Source: Nocardia anaemiae NBRC 100462 (GTDB lineage: Bacteria; Actinomycetota; Actinomycetes; Mycobacteriales; Mycobacteriaceae). Taken from it: 48,259 nt of DNA. A model generated the notes under the pieces. It was not told the origin of the DNA. It saw only the letters and a list, made by a program, of their open reading frames with translations, and made no database searches. Below are positions 16,970 to 25,551 of this stretch, one piece after another. Position 1 is the stretch's first letter. Every line of letters begins with the position of its first letter. Location: positions 1-48,259 of the forward strand of contig NZ_BDAZ01000080.1 of assembly GCF_001612725.1 (NCBI RefSeq), written 5' to 3'. The translations under genes were made by a program, and so were the position numbers.

Positions 16970-17650
16970 ATGCCCCTCTACGATTCCCGGGTGACCGGAT
17001 ACGACCACGATGCCTTCGACCACCTCGACACCTCGACCCTGCCGCCGCGCCAGCAGCGGATCCTCGCCACGATTCGGGACTGGGTGCTGCGGTACGGGTA
17101 CGCGCCGAATACCAGGGAAATCGGCGACGCCGTCGGCCTGCGGTCCTCGTCCTCGGTCTCCAAGCATCTGAAGTCCTTGGAGGACAGGGGATTTCTGCGC
17201 CGCAGCGAGACCATGTCGCGGCCGATCGATGTGCGCATGTTCCTGCGGCCGTCGGTGGTTGCGGAGCAGGCCGAGGATTCGGTCGCGGTTCCGGTCGTCG
17301 GCGATATCGCGGCGGGCACGCCCATCCTCGCCGAGGAGCATGCCGACGACATGATGACGCTGCCGCGCGAACTCGTCGGTCGCGGAACGGTTTTCGGGCT
17401 GCGCGTGCGCGGCGATTCGATGATCGACGCGGCGATCTGCGACGGCGATCTGGTGGTGATCCGCAAACAGCACGAGGCGCATTCCGGTGACATCGTCGCC
17501 GCGATGATCGATGGGGAGGCGACGGTCAAGGTGTATCGCCGTCGCAACGGCCATGTCTATCTGGAACCGCGCAATCCGGCCTACGACGTGATCGATGGCG
17601 ACCAGGCTGTGGTGCTCGGCAAGGTCGTGTCGGTGATGCGCCGCGTGTGA
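16970..17650 (+). CDS. LexA-family SOS-type repressor
   Basis: The 226-residue protein has an N-terminal winged-helix domain (LPPRQQRILATIRDWVLRYG, then REIGDAVGLRSSSSVSKHLKSLE). An S24 autoprotease domain follows, with the Ala115-Gly116 cleavage pair in GDIAAGTPIL, catalytic Ser150 in RGDSM and Lys187 in ATVKVYRR. It therefore should self-cleave with RecA. The recognition helix RSSSSVSKHLKSLE differs from the usual actinobacterial TSTSSVAHQLRTLE, so it may be a second LexA with another operator. No SOS box of the usual GAAC-N4-GTTC kind was seen in the intergenic region. ATG 16970 or GTG 16946 could be the start. Confidence 0.85.
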   Translation: MPLYDSRVTGYDHDAFDHLDTSTLPPRQQRILATIRDWVLRYGYAPNTREIGDAVGLRSSSSVSKHLKSLEDRGFLRRSETMSRPIDVRMFLRPSVVAEQAEDSVAVPVVGDIAAGTPILAEEHADDMMTLPRELVGRGTVFGLRVRGDSMIDAAICDGDLVVIRKQHEAHSGDIVAAMIDGEATVKVYRRRNGHVYLEPRNPAYDVIDGDQAVVLGKVVSVMRRV

Positions 17651-17730
17651 AATTCCGTTGCTTGGGCTAATGACCAGCTGTAGCGTTCCTTCGGTTTGTT
17701 CACCGATCGATCGAAGGAGTCGATGCCGTC

Positions 17731-18222
17731 ATGAAAGCCGTCACCGAACGCGACATCAGGTCGTCGTTCATCAACTGTTCCAAGACGACCGCCAAGAAGT
17801 TGCCGGTGCCCCGTGATCTGGACAGCCAACCATGGGATGACCTCGATTTCCTCGGCTGGAGCGATCCGTCGCTGCCCGGCCGCGGCTATCTCGTTGTGCC
17901 GCAAGACGATCGCATCGTCGGCGTCGCACTGCGCTACGAAACCGGCGGATCCGGCCGGACCCAGATGTGCGCGATCTGCCTGACCTCGCATACCGGCCAC
18001 GGCGTCTCGCTGATGACCGCGCACAAGGCGGGCGAATCCGGACGCCGGGGCAACTCGATCGGTACCTATATGTGCACCGACCTGGCGTGTTCGCTCTACG
18101 CGCGCGGTAAGCGCACGCCCGCGCTCGGCAATCGGTATCGCGAAGATCTCATCACCGAGGAGACCAAGATCGAGCGGGTCCGCGACAATATGAACGCCTT
18201 CGTCACCAGGCTGTTCACCTAG
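17731..18222 (+). CDS. FBP-domain zinc protein (EF-G-binding, FusB-like)
   Basis: The 163-residue protein resembles the FBP family (C-terminal treble-clef zinc finger of fibronectin-binding-like/FusB proteins). The likely zinc cysteines are in MCAICLTSHTG and YMCTDLACSLYARG. FusB-type proteins bind elongation factor G and help it leave the ribosome; in staphylococci this gives fusidic acid resistance. Actinobacterial members are common and of unproven function. GAAGGAG lies upstream of the ATG. A 16-codon small gene and a strong hairpin follow its stop. Confidence 0.75.
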   Translation: MKAVTERDIRSSFINCSKTTAKKLPVPRDLDSQPWDDLDFLGWSDPSLPGRGYLVVPQDDRIVGVALRYETGGSGRTQMCAICLTSHTGHGVSLMTAHKAGESGRRGNSIGTYMCTDLACSLYARGKRTPALGNRYREDLITEETKIERVRDNMNAFVTRLFT

Positions 18223-18265
18223 ATCCCGCGCTCGAAGTCCCAACAATGAAATGGAGGTAGATGCC

Positions 18266-18316
18266 ATGTGCCGACACTCAACAGAACTCGGATGCCCAGG
18301 ATTCCTCTCCGGTTGA
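18266..18316 (+). CDS. Candidate small protein or leader peptide, 16 residues
   Basis: The frame encodes MCRHSTELGCPGFLSG. A strong GGAGGT stands 8 nt before the ATG, which is unusual for a chance ORF. The last six codons, including the stop, form the left arm of a 23-bp hairpin. An overlapping frame from ATG 18261 (19 residues) is less likely because GGAGGT is only 4 nt before it. No family is recognised. It could be a leader peptide, a true small protein, or a by-product of a terminator. Confidence 0.4.
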   Translation: MCRHSTELGCPGFLSG

Positions 18317-18360
18317 GTAGGCCCGGAATGCTTCGGACCTGCTCATCCGGAGAGGAATCC
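18299..18360. repeat. 23-bp near-perfect hairpin
   Basis: The arms 18299-18321 and 18338-18360 are complementary over 23 bp, with one mismatch and one G-T pair. A 16-nt loop contains a further CCG/CGG pairing. No T-run follows on either strand. It may be the terminator of the FBP gene, an attenuator or a small mobile palindrome. Confidence 0.7.
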
Positions 18361-18458
18361 TTCGATAACCCGCACCTGCCCGACCAGTCGGTATCATTCA
18401 GCTAATTGTCAGCAGCGTTCGAGTTCGCAAGGGGACCGGCGATGGCGACGAGGCGGGT

Positions 18459-19415
18459 GTGACGAGGCTGCCGCACTATGCGGCGATGCTGGCGCTGGCG
18501 GGTGCTCTCCCCGGCGACGGTGACCGCTGGGGCTACGAGGTCAAATTCGACGGCATTCGCGCCATCGGGTACGTCGACAACGACCTGCGGCTGATCTCGC
18601 GCAACGATAAGGACATCTCCGCGGCATGGCCGGAACTCGCCGAGATCGCACCCGGGAATCCGAGATTCGTCGTCGACGGCGAGGTCGTCACCTTCACCGC
18701 CGACGGCCGGACCTCCTTCGAGGCACTACAGCCGCGCATGCACCAGCGCAATCCCGCCATGATCCGCGCCCTGCGGAGGTCCATTCCGGCGACGTACATG
18801 ATCTTCGACCTGCTCCACATCGGCGACCGATCCCTGATCGACCTGCCCTACCAGCAGCGTCGCGAGCTGTTGGAAAAGCTCGGCCTGCGCGGACCGCATT
18901 GGCAGGTCCCACCGCGCCTGCACGGCACCGGCGCCGATGTACTCACCGAAGCGAAACGCCTAGGCCTGGAAGGCATTCTCTGCAAACGCCTCGACAGCCC
19001 CTACCTCCCCGGTCGACGCAGCCCACTGTGGACCAAGGTCAAAAACATGCGCGACCAGGAGGTCATCATCGTCGGCTGGCGACCGGGAACCGGCAGACGC
19101 GCACGCACCATCGGTTCCCTCCTGATGGCGGTGCACGACGAGTCCGGAAACCTCGTCTACATCGGCAACGTCGGCACTGGCTTCACCCAATCCGCCCTCG
19201 CCGACCTCCAGTCCAAACTCCAACCCCTACAACGCGAAACCCCCACCGTGACCGCCGATGTACCCGACGCCATCTGGACAACACCCACCCTCGTCGGCGA
19301 AGTGACTTTCGCCGAATGGACCAGCGATGGCCGCCTCCGCCACCCGTCCTGGCGCGGTCTGCGGCCCGACAAATCCCCCACGGAAGTGAAAACGGACTGG
19401 CTGCGGTCACGCTGA
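18459..19415 (+). CDS. ATP-dependent DNA ligase, LigD ligase-domain type
   Basis: The 318-residue protein has the nucleotidyltransferase motif I lysine in YEVKFDGIRAIG, motif III TYMIFDLLHI, motif IV LEGILCKRLDSPY, motif V SPLWTKVKNMRDQEVIIVGW, and a C-terminal OB-fold near VYIGNVGTGF. This is the ligase module of non-homologous end joining, here without polymerase or nuclease domains. Ku is not in the window, so it may be an accessory enzyme. GTG 18459 is the only suitable start, with GAGG 5 nt upstream. Confidence 0.9.
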   Translation: MTRLPHYAAMLALAGALPGDGDRWGYEVKFDGIRAIGYVDNDLRLISRNDKDISAAWPELAEIAPGNPRFVVDGEVVTFTADGRTSFEALQPRMHQRNPAMIRALRRSIPATYMIFDLLHIGDRSLIDLPYQQRRELLEKLGLRGPHWQVPPRLHGTGADVLTEAKRLGLEGILCKRLDSPYLPGRRSPLWTKVKNMRDQEVIIVGWRPGTGRRARTIGSLLMAVHDESGNLVYIGNVGTGFTQSALADLQSKLQPLQRETPTVTADVPDAIWTTPTLVGEVTFAEWTSDGRLRHPSWRGLRPDKSPTEVKTDWLRSR

Positions 19416-19441
19416 CCACCGCCTCGGTGATATCCGCCATC

Positions 19442-20029
19442 TCACCTGAGAGCACTGGTGATGACAGTGGATACGACTTTGCGGGTGGCTTCGGGGGTGG
19501 GTGGGGTGGTGGTTCGGTCCGCGAAGAGGAGGTGGGCGCTGCCGATGAGGGTCAGGGCGAGGGTGTCGGTGTCGGCTTGGGGGGTGATGCGGCCGAGGGT
19601 TTGTTCGGCGGTGAGGTAGGTGGCGAGCATTGTTGTTGCTTCGGTGAGTACCGGGACGCCGGAAGGGCGGACCTGGCGCAGGCGGGTGCGGAGTCCGTCG
19701 CGGAAGGTGACCAGGCTGACGATGGCCACCGCGACCGATTCGAAGACGGTGGTCAGGGCGTCGGTGAGATTGTCGGTGACCGTGCGGGTGCCCGCGGATT
19801 CGCGCAGGGCGGCGGACTGCTGATCGATGCGGCCGATGCGGTCGAGTACGAGTTCCGCGAGGAAGGCGTCGAAGTCGGCGAAGTGCCGGTGCAGGACGCC
19901 CTTGGCGCAGCCTGCCTCGGTGGTCACCGCGCGGCTGGTCAGCGCATTCGGACCGTCTCGCAACAGGATTCGTTCGGCGGCATCGAATAGCTGCTCGCGC
20001 GGGTCGCGCATGGCCACGCCTGTCGGCAC
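19442..20029 (-). CDS. TetR-family transcriptional regulator
   Basis: The 195-residue protein has a TetR helix-turn-helix (REQLFDAAERILLRDG, then TEAGCAKGVLHRHFADFDAF) and a variable helical ligand domain. GTG 20029 is preferred since GGAG lies 6 nt before it; ATG 20071 would place the start inside the operator region, and ATG 20011 has no such site. It diverges from a methyltransferase gene, with a large palindrome between them that is very probably its operator. The ligand is unknown. Confidence 0.88.
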   Translation of the reverse strand: MPTGVAMRDPREQLFDAAERILLRDGPNALTSRAVTTEAGCAKGVLHRHFADFDAFLAELVLDRIGRIDQQSAALRESAGTRTVTDNLTDALTTVFESVAVAIVSLVTFRDGLRTRLRQVRPSGVPVLTEATTMLATYLTAEQTLGRITPQADTDTLALTLIGSAHLLFADRTTTPPTPEATRKVVSTVITSALR

Positions 20030-20056
20030 GGTATCTCCTTTGCTCGGGCGCACCCG

Positions 20057-20085
20057 TTGGCAAGTGGGCATGCGCCCACTATGGT
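20057..20085 (+). promoter_or_regulatory. Promoter of the methyltransferase gene, leaderless
   Basis: TTGGCA (20057-20062), a 17-bp spacer and TATGGT (20080-20085) make a near-consensus sigma-A promoter. The first base of the ATG at 20092 is the predicted transcription start, so the mRNA should be leaderless. Confidence 0.65.
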
Positions 20086-20099
20086 GGGCGCATGCCCAC
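20064..20099. promoter_or_regulatory. Palindromic TetR operator
   Basis: Two 16-bp arms (20064-20079 and 20084-20099) are perfect inverted repeats around TATG. Each arm is itself a GTGGGC-N4-GCCCAC dyad. One arm fills the -35/-10 spacer and the other covers the predicted +1 and start codon of the methyltransferase gene, so binding should block transcription. Confidence 0.75.
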
Positions 20100-20907
20100 T
20101 ATATCGCCGGAGCCTACGCACTCCGACCAACGCGAATCGCATCAAGCACGTGAGCTGGCCGAATCTTTCGGCTCGGATCCGGAACGCTACGACCGCGCCC
20201 GACCAAGTTATCCGGCTGCGATGGTGGATGCGATCGTCGCGGCCAGCCCAGGACCCGAGATCGTCGATGTCGGCATCGGTACCGGCATCGCGGCTCGGCA
20301 GTTCCGGGCGGCGGGTTGTCGCGTGCTCGGTGTGGAGGTCGATGCGCGGATGGCCGAGTGGGCACGCAAGCACGGCTTCGAGGTCGAAGTGTCGGCCTTC
20401 GAAGCCTGGGAGCCTGCTGGGCGAATCTTCGATGCCGTCATCTCCGGCCAGACTTGGCACTGGGTGGACCCGGTCGCGGGTGCCGTGAAGGCCGCGAAAG
20501 TGCTGCGACCTGGTGGAAGGCTGGCCGTGTTCTGGAATTCGGGCCAGCCGCCGACGGAGTTGGCTCGCGCCTTCGCCGAGGTATATCAGCGGGTCGTGCC
20601 CGACTCGCTTGCCGCTCGTTGGGCAGCGGGCGCGACGACCGCGTATGCGTCGCCGTCCACCAAGGCGAGCGAGGGGATTCGGGCGGCGGATGGCTTCGGC
20701 GACCCCGAGCAGTGGAGCTTCGATTGGGAGCGAAGCTATACCCGCGACGAGTGGCTTGATCAACTGCCGACGACCGGCGGTCATGCTCAATTCTCTTCTG
20801 CCACACAGGAAGAGGTGCTGGCAGGCATTGGGGCGGCCATCGATGCGGCCGGTGGTTCCTTCACGGTGCGGTTCACTACGACAGTACTGACAGCGGTGCG
20901 GAACTGA
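20092..20907 (+). CDS. Class I SAM-dependent methyltransferase
   Basis: The 271-residue protein has the SAM-binding motif I IVDVGIGTGIAARQF, the acidic post-I residue in LGVEVD, motif III VLRPGGRLAVFWN, and the N-terminal SFGSDPERYDRARPSYP that is typical of small-molecule methyltransferases. The substrate is not deducible. No in-frame start lies close downstream of ATG 20092, which sits inside the right arm of the operator. It is the probable target of the divergent TetR regulator. Confidence 0.85.
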   Translation: MPTISPEPTHSDQRESHQARELAESFGSDPERYDRARPSYPAAMVDAIVAASPGPEIVDVGIGTGIAARQFRAAGCRVLGVEVDARMAEWARKHGFEVEVSAFEAWEPAGRIFDAVISGQTWHWVDPVAGAVKAAKVLRPGGRLAVFWNSGQPPTELARAFAEVYQRVVPDSLAARWAAGATTAYASPSTKASEGIRAADGFGDPEQWSFDWERSYTRDEWLDQLPTTGGHAQFSSATQEEVLAGIGAAIDAAGGSFTVRFTTTVLTAVRN

Positions 20908-20969
20908 CCTACGCCGCAGCGTAATGTGCGCTCGCCGCGCCGTCGGGGGACCGGCTTTTCCGGGCGGGG

Positions 20970-20996
20970 TTATCCACAGGCACGGAGTTATCAACA
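20970..20996 (+). promoter_or_regulatory. Two DnaA boxes upstream of comEA
   Basis: TTATCCACA (20970-20978), identical to the consensus DnaA box, and TTATCAACA (20988-20996) lie in the same orientation 18 bp apart. They are about 65-90 bp before the comEA ATG, in an unusually AT-rich stretch that ends in a run of T. Confidence 0.6.
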
Positions 20997-21046
20997 GACT
21001 TTTTATTTCGCCTGGTCGGCATCGATTCCCGGCCTTACCGCGGGAC

Positions 21047-21052
21047 TAGCGT
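21047..21052 (+). promoter_or_regulatory. -10 hexamer TAGCGT, leaderless comEA start
   Basis: TAGCGT is followed by exactly 7 nt and ATG 21060, with no ribosome-binding site between. Confidence 0.45.
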
Positions 21053-21059
21053 CGCCGCC

Positions 21060-22139
21060 ATGTCCCGACATGACGAACGCGAGCGGATTCGCCGACGACT
21101 GACCGTGCTGACCGAGCGAGTCGGTGCCAGCCGAACGATCGGTGCCGGGAGTCCGGCGCGTACCGACCCGGGAAGCGCTGAGCTGTGCCGAAGTTCGCCG
21201 CGTTCGTCGAAGTCCGCAACACGATTGGGGCGAAGTAGGCCGCTGGTCCGGGGTGGACGCTGGGATGACGAAGAGTTATCCGGGGCGGACGAGTCCGATA
21301 CCGAGGTGGCCAGGTCCGATCTCGATGATGAGGAGGACTGGGCGGACGAGGTCGGCGAGGTACGGGCACCGGGTTGGCTGGCTGAGCCGCAGCGGCGGTC
21401 GGCGTGGCGGGATCGCCTTGTGCCGGAACGGTTTCGGGGCACTCGACTGGATCCTGGGTGGCGGGGACTGGTGACGCTCGTCGCGGTCGGACTGGCAGCG
21501 GTGGTCGTCGCGGCTGTCGTGGTGTTGCGTGAGCGACCGGTCGCACAGATGGTGCCGCTGCCGTCCGCGGTGCGTGTCAGCACCGACACGGTACCGGCTG
21601 GACTGTCCGCCGCGAGCATGGCGGCATCATCGTCGGCGGTGCCGGTAACCACGAGTCCCGTAACGGAATTGGTGATCAGCGTGGTCGGTCTCGTTCATCG
21701 CGGCGGGCTGGTGCGATTGCCCGCCGGGGCGCGGGTCGCCGACGCACTCACCGCCGCGGGCGGTGCGAAGGATGGGGCGGATCTGAGCGGACTCAACCTC
21801 GCACAGCGTCTCCAGGACGGCGACCAGGTGCTCGTTGGTCCGAGCGGTCCGAACACGGGGCCGCACCTGGGCAGCACCACGATCAGTGCGGGCGGACGGC
21901 CGCCAAGCGGCTCGGCATCGAATTCCTCAGCGGCACAACGACCATCGAGCAAAATAGACCTCAATACCGCAACCGAAGCCGATCTCGATGGCCTCCCGGG
22001 CATCGGCCCGGTCACTGCTCGCGCAATCGTCACCTGGCGCACGACGAATGGACGATTCACCGATGTCGCCCAACTCGGCGAGGTCGACGGCATCGGCCCG
22101 GCGCGTCTGGCCCGACTGCGGGATCTGGTGACGGTATGA
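21060..22139 (+). CDS. comEA: Competence protein ComEA, DNA-binding
   Basis: ComEA binds double-stranded DNA outside the membrane and passes it to the ComEC channel. The 359-residue protein has a long charged cytosolic N-terminus, one membrane helix (about 139-157, LVTLVAVGLAAVVVAAVVVL), an extracytosolic SLBB-type domain (ISVVGLVHRGGLVRLPAGARV) and a C-terminal helix-hairpin-helix pair (KIDLNTATEADLDGLPGIGPVTA). It overlaps comEC by ATGA. It starts 7 nt after a TANNNT hexamer, and two DnaA boxes lie upstream. Whether the host is transformable is not known from the sequence. Confidence 0.93.
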   Translation: MSRHDERERIRRRLTVLTERVGASRTIGAGSPARTDPGSAELCRSSPRSSKSATRLGRSRPLVRGGRWDDEELSGADESDTEVARSDLDDEEDWADEVGEVRAPGWLAEPQRRSAWRDRLVPERFRGTRLDPGWRGLVTLVAVGLAAVVVAAVVVLRERPVAQMVPLPSAVRVSTDTVPAGLSAASMAASSSAVPVTTSPVTELVISVVGLVHRGGLVRLPAGARVADALTAAGGAKDGADLSGLNLAQRLQDGDQVLVGPSGPNTGPHLGSTTISAGGRPPSGSASNSSAAQRPSSKIDLNTATEADLDGLPGIGPVTARAIVTWRTTNGRFTDVAQLGEVDGIGPARLARLRDLVTV

Positions 22140-24681
22140 CCGCATTCGAGGGCGTCACGGATGGGCAGGGCGATATCGATCGACGGGCTGCCGAGGATGG
22201 TGGGCCGTCGGTAGCGGCGGCGCCGGTGCTCGACGCGCGGTTGTTGCCCGCGGCATTGAGTTGTTGGGGCGCAACGATTGTCGCGCTGACGGCGGGATGG
22301 GTGGCCGGTTTGGTGCTGGCGTCGGCGCTGGTACTGCTGGCGATCGGGCTCTGGGTGATGCTGTTGCGCGCGGTGGCCCATCCAGTGAGCGGCGGCGGGT
22401 GGTCGCCGTCGCAGCACTCGCCGCCCTGCTGCTGGGTGCCGGATTCGCGGTGGCCGGGGCGTGGCGCGAGCATCGGGTGGCGACGCATCCATTGCGGAAT
22501 ACCGCCGCTTCGTTGCGTGTGGTCGCGGTACCCGACGATGATCCGAAACCGGTGCGGTCCAGCGCATTCGGAGGTGAGCAGCAATGGACGGTTCGGGCAC
22601 GACTGCGCGAGTATCGGCAGGGCGGTGCGACGGTGCGGGCGGGCGGCGCCGTAGTCATCCTCGGGTCCGGTGCGGACTGGGGCGAGCTGTTGCTCGGGCG
22701 AGCGGTGGAATTCCGTGCCAAGCCGGAGCAGCCGTGGCATCGCGATCTCACCGTCGCCACGCTGCGTGCCCAGGGACCGGCGGTGGTGGTCGGCGCGTTG
22801 CCCTGGTGGCAACGGGTCGCGGCGGCGGTGCGCACCGACCTCGCGTCGGCGGCCCGCGTACTACCCGAACAGCAGGCCGGGCTGCTGCCCGCGCTGGTGG
22901 TGGGAGACACTTCCGCGCTGTCCGACGAAGTCCGCGAGGAGTTCGAAATCGCTGGACTGGAACATATTTGCGTGGTCAGCGGGGCCAACTTCACGATCTT
23001 GTTGGCGGTCGTGCTCGGTGCGGTACGGCTGCTCACCTTGGGGCCGCGCGTCGGTGTCGCGGTCGCGGCTGCGGCGCTGCTGATGTTCATTGTTGTGGCA
23101 CGTCCGGATCCGAGTGTGCTGCGGGCGGGAGCAATGGGCGCGATCACTTTGCTCGCCTTGGTAACCGGTCGTCGCAAGCAGGCATTGCCCGCGCTCTGCA
23201 CCGCGGTCATCGGTCTGCTCGCGCTGTGGCCGGAACTGGCGGTGCGTGCCGGATTCGGACTTTCGGTACTGGCGACCGCCGGACTGATCCTGTTGGCACC
23301 GAGTTGGTCGGACTGGTTGCGCTCTCGAGGCTGGTGGCGGGTGCCAGCCGAGATCGTCGCCGTATCGGCCGCCGCATTCGTAGTGACGACACCGCTCGTG
23401 GTCGCGCTGACCGGGCGGCTCAGTCTGGTCGCGATTCTCGCGAATATCCTGGTCGACCCCGTAATAGCACCGGTCACGGTGCTCGGTGCTATCGGCACCG
23501 TACTCGCTGCGGCTTGGCCGCCGCTGGCCGAACTGATACTGCGCTGCGCGCAACCGCCACTGTGGTGGCTGCTGTTCGTGGCCGAACATGCGGCGAATGT
23601 GCCGGGCGCGGAGATCTCAGTGCGCGGTGGTCTCAGCGGAGGGGCCATCGCCTGCGCTGCGGTAGTTTTCGTGGTGCTGGCATTGCGGTCGGCGATGATG
23701 CGCCGCCTCGCCGCCGCTGTACTGCTCGGTATCGCAGTCGTGCTGATTCCGGTGCGGGTCTGGCATCCGGGCTGGTCGCCCGCTGGCTGGGTGTTGGCCG
23801 TCTGTGACGTCGGTCAGGGTGACGGACTCGCATTGTCCGTCGGTGACGGCACGGCGGTGGTCATCGATGTCGGACCGGACCCGCGCATCATGCGCACCTG
23901 TCTGAATCGTTTGCGGATCAACCGAATCTCGCTGCTCGTGCTGACCCATCCGCACGCCGACCACATCGCCGGATTGGCCGGTGCTCTGGAAGGTCGATTG
24001 GTCGATGCCCTGGCGGTCGGTCCCGGCGAACTCTCCGGAACAACGGGCGAATCCGCAAACACCGGCGAACGTCGCGTATCGAATTCGGCCAGATCCGAGT
24101 CGGATTCAGGCGAGTCGACAGGTGCTTCCTATGAACGACCCGTCCAGGATCGGCGCGCACCGGTCAGCGGACCGGAGCAAGTCGCCAGCCTCGCGGCACA
24201 CGCTCACATCCCGGTGCTGGAGCTGTCGTCCGGACAGGTATTGCGTTTCGGCACTGTCGAATTGAACGTATTGGCCCCGGCCCCACTCGCGCACCACCCG
24301 ACCGGCCCGCCCAGCACCGACGATGCCAACGACCGCTCTATCGTCATCGCCGCCACTACACCTGCGGGCCGAATCCTGCTCACCGGCGATATAGAGGCAC
24401 CCGCGCAACAACGACTGCTGCACTCGGGCGCTCCCGTTCAGGCCGACGTCCTGAAGCTGCCACATCACGGATCCCGAACGACCACAAAGGAATTCATCGC
24501 CGCCGTCCACCCTCGCCTCGCCCTGGTCAGCGTCGGCGCCGACAACACCTTCGGCCACCCGAATCCCCGCGTGCTCGCGGATCTGGCCGACCTGGGCGTC
24601 GCCGTCGTTCGGACCGATCGGCAGGGTGACGTACTGGTCCTGGGTGAAGGCCGCCAGCTGCGAACCCTGACCACCCGATAA
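22136..24681 (+). pseudogene. comEC: comEC, DNA-uptake channel, with a frameshift
   Basis: The frame from ATG 22136, overlapping the comEA stop, encodes the first ComEC membrane segments (LLPAALSCWGATIVALTAGW, then VLASALVLLAIGLWVMLLR). After about 22370-22400 the matching sequence is in another frame, starting with ERRRVVAVAALAALLLGAGF and running to 24681. It includes the competence channel domain and the C-terminal metallo-beta-lactamase domain (CDVGQGDGLALSVGDG, LTHPHADHIAGL). A single missing base would explain it. The MBL domain holds a 60-residue Ser/Glu-rich insertion (24030-24170). It is a sequencing error, a recent lesion or, less likely, programmed frameshifting. The remaining frame shows no other lesions. 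Confidence 0.75.
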
Positions 24682-24830
24682 GTCAGAACGCTGTCCCGAT
24701 AATCCGCGCGCCGATCTGGATGAAGCTGATGGACCCCCTGAACTGCGTCCGACCGGTGATCGGTGCGGTCGTCCGGGAGGGCCCGCATCCTCGCTGTCCC
24801 CGTCGACCGACCGTGCGCTGAGACGGCGGA

Positions 24831-25520
24831 TCAGAGTTTCTGGGCAGTGGAAATGCGGGCGGTGACCGCATCGAGAGCCAGGTCCATCGCGTAGTCGAAC
24901 TCGACCTGGCTGTCGAATCGTGCCAGATACGGGGCCGCCTCGGCCACCGCAGGAAGTCCCGACTCCTCCAGGATCGCTCGGCGGGCGGCGATGCCCGCGG
25001 TATCGCTGGTGCCGTAGACGGGTGCGGCGTTCACCTCGCGCAATAGCGTTCCGATGAGGGCGGCCAGCAGGGTGCGCATCAGGTGTACCGCCTCGTCGGG
25101 ATCACAGCCCGCGGCGCGCAGCACTTCCAGCACCGCCTGGATCGGCGCCAACCCCGCCACGGACGCCAGCTGCCGCGTGAGCACCAGCGCCGAGGCCGCG
25201 GGATGCGCCAGTGCGCGAGCACGGAAGGCGTCCGCGATGGCACGTAGGTCAGCGCGCAGATCGCCACTGCGCGAAGGTAATTCGATCGAGGCCAGCAGGT
25301 GCTCGGTCACCGCATCGAGCAACCCGTCCTTGCCGTCGACATAGTTGTACAGGCTTTTCGGATCGACCCCGAGCACTCGTGCAACCCCCCGCATACCGAC
25401 AGCGCCGACCCCGTCGCGGTCGATCACTTCCAGGGTCGCTTCGACGATCGCCGCACGGGTGAGCTGACCGGCCCCTTTCGGAGGTCGTCCGCGTCGGGTC
25501 GAGGGAACTCGGCTGGTCAT
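24831..25520 (-). CDS. TetR-family regulator with TetR C-terminal domain
   Basis: The 229-residue protein has the basic N-terminus RRGRPPKG, a helix-turn-helix (VIDRDGVGAVGMRGVARVLGVDPKSLYNYVDGKDGLLDAV) and a C-terminal domain of the tetracycline-repressor type (IEL, ALAHPAASALVLTR). It diverges from a metallo-beta-lactamase gene and two related dyads lie between them, so it probably represses that operon and perhaps itself. ATG 25520 begins the conserved protein; a longer reading frame upstream is antisense to the neighbouring gene. Confidence 0.87.
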   Translation of the reverse strand: MTSRVPSTRRGRPPKGAGQLTRAAIVEATLEVIDRDGVGAVGMRGVARVLGVDPKSLYNYVDGKDGLLDAVTEHLLASIELPSRSGDLRADLRAIADAFRARALAHPAASALVLTRQLASVAGLAPIQAVLEVLRAAGCDPDEAVHLMRTLLAALIGTLLREVNAAPVYGTSDTAGIAARRAILEESGLPAVAEAAPYLARFDSQVEFDYAMDLALDAVTARISTAQKL

Positions 25521-25551
25521 TCGGCCATTCTGCCTCAATCCTCTTGATTTA

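Noticed and set aside
18626..19990. A 454-residue plus-strand frame across the ligase and the TetR gene
   Set aside because: It is out of frame with the conserved ligase and composed mainly of Arg, Pro and His.
22155..23648. A 497-residue minus-strand frame across comEC
   Set aside because: Low-complexity Ser/Thr/Ala composition and antisense to a conserved domain.
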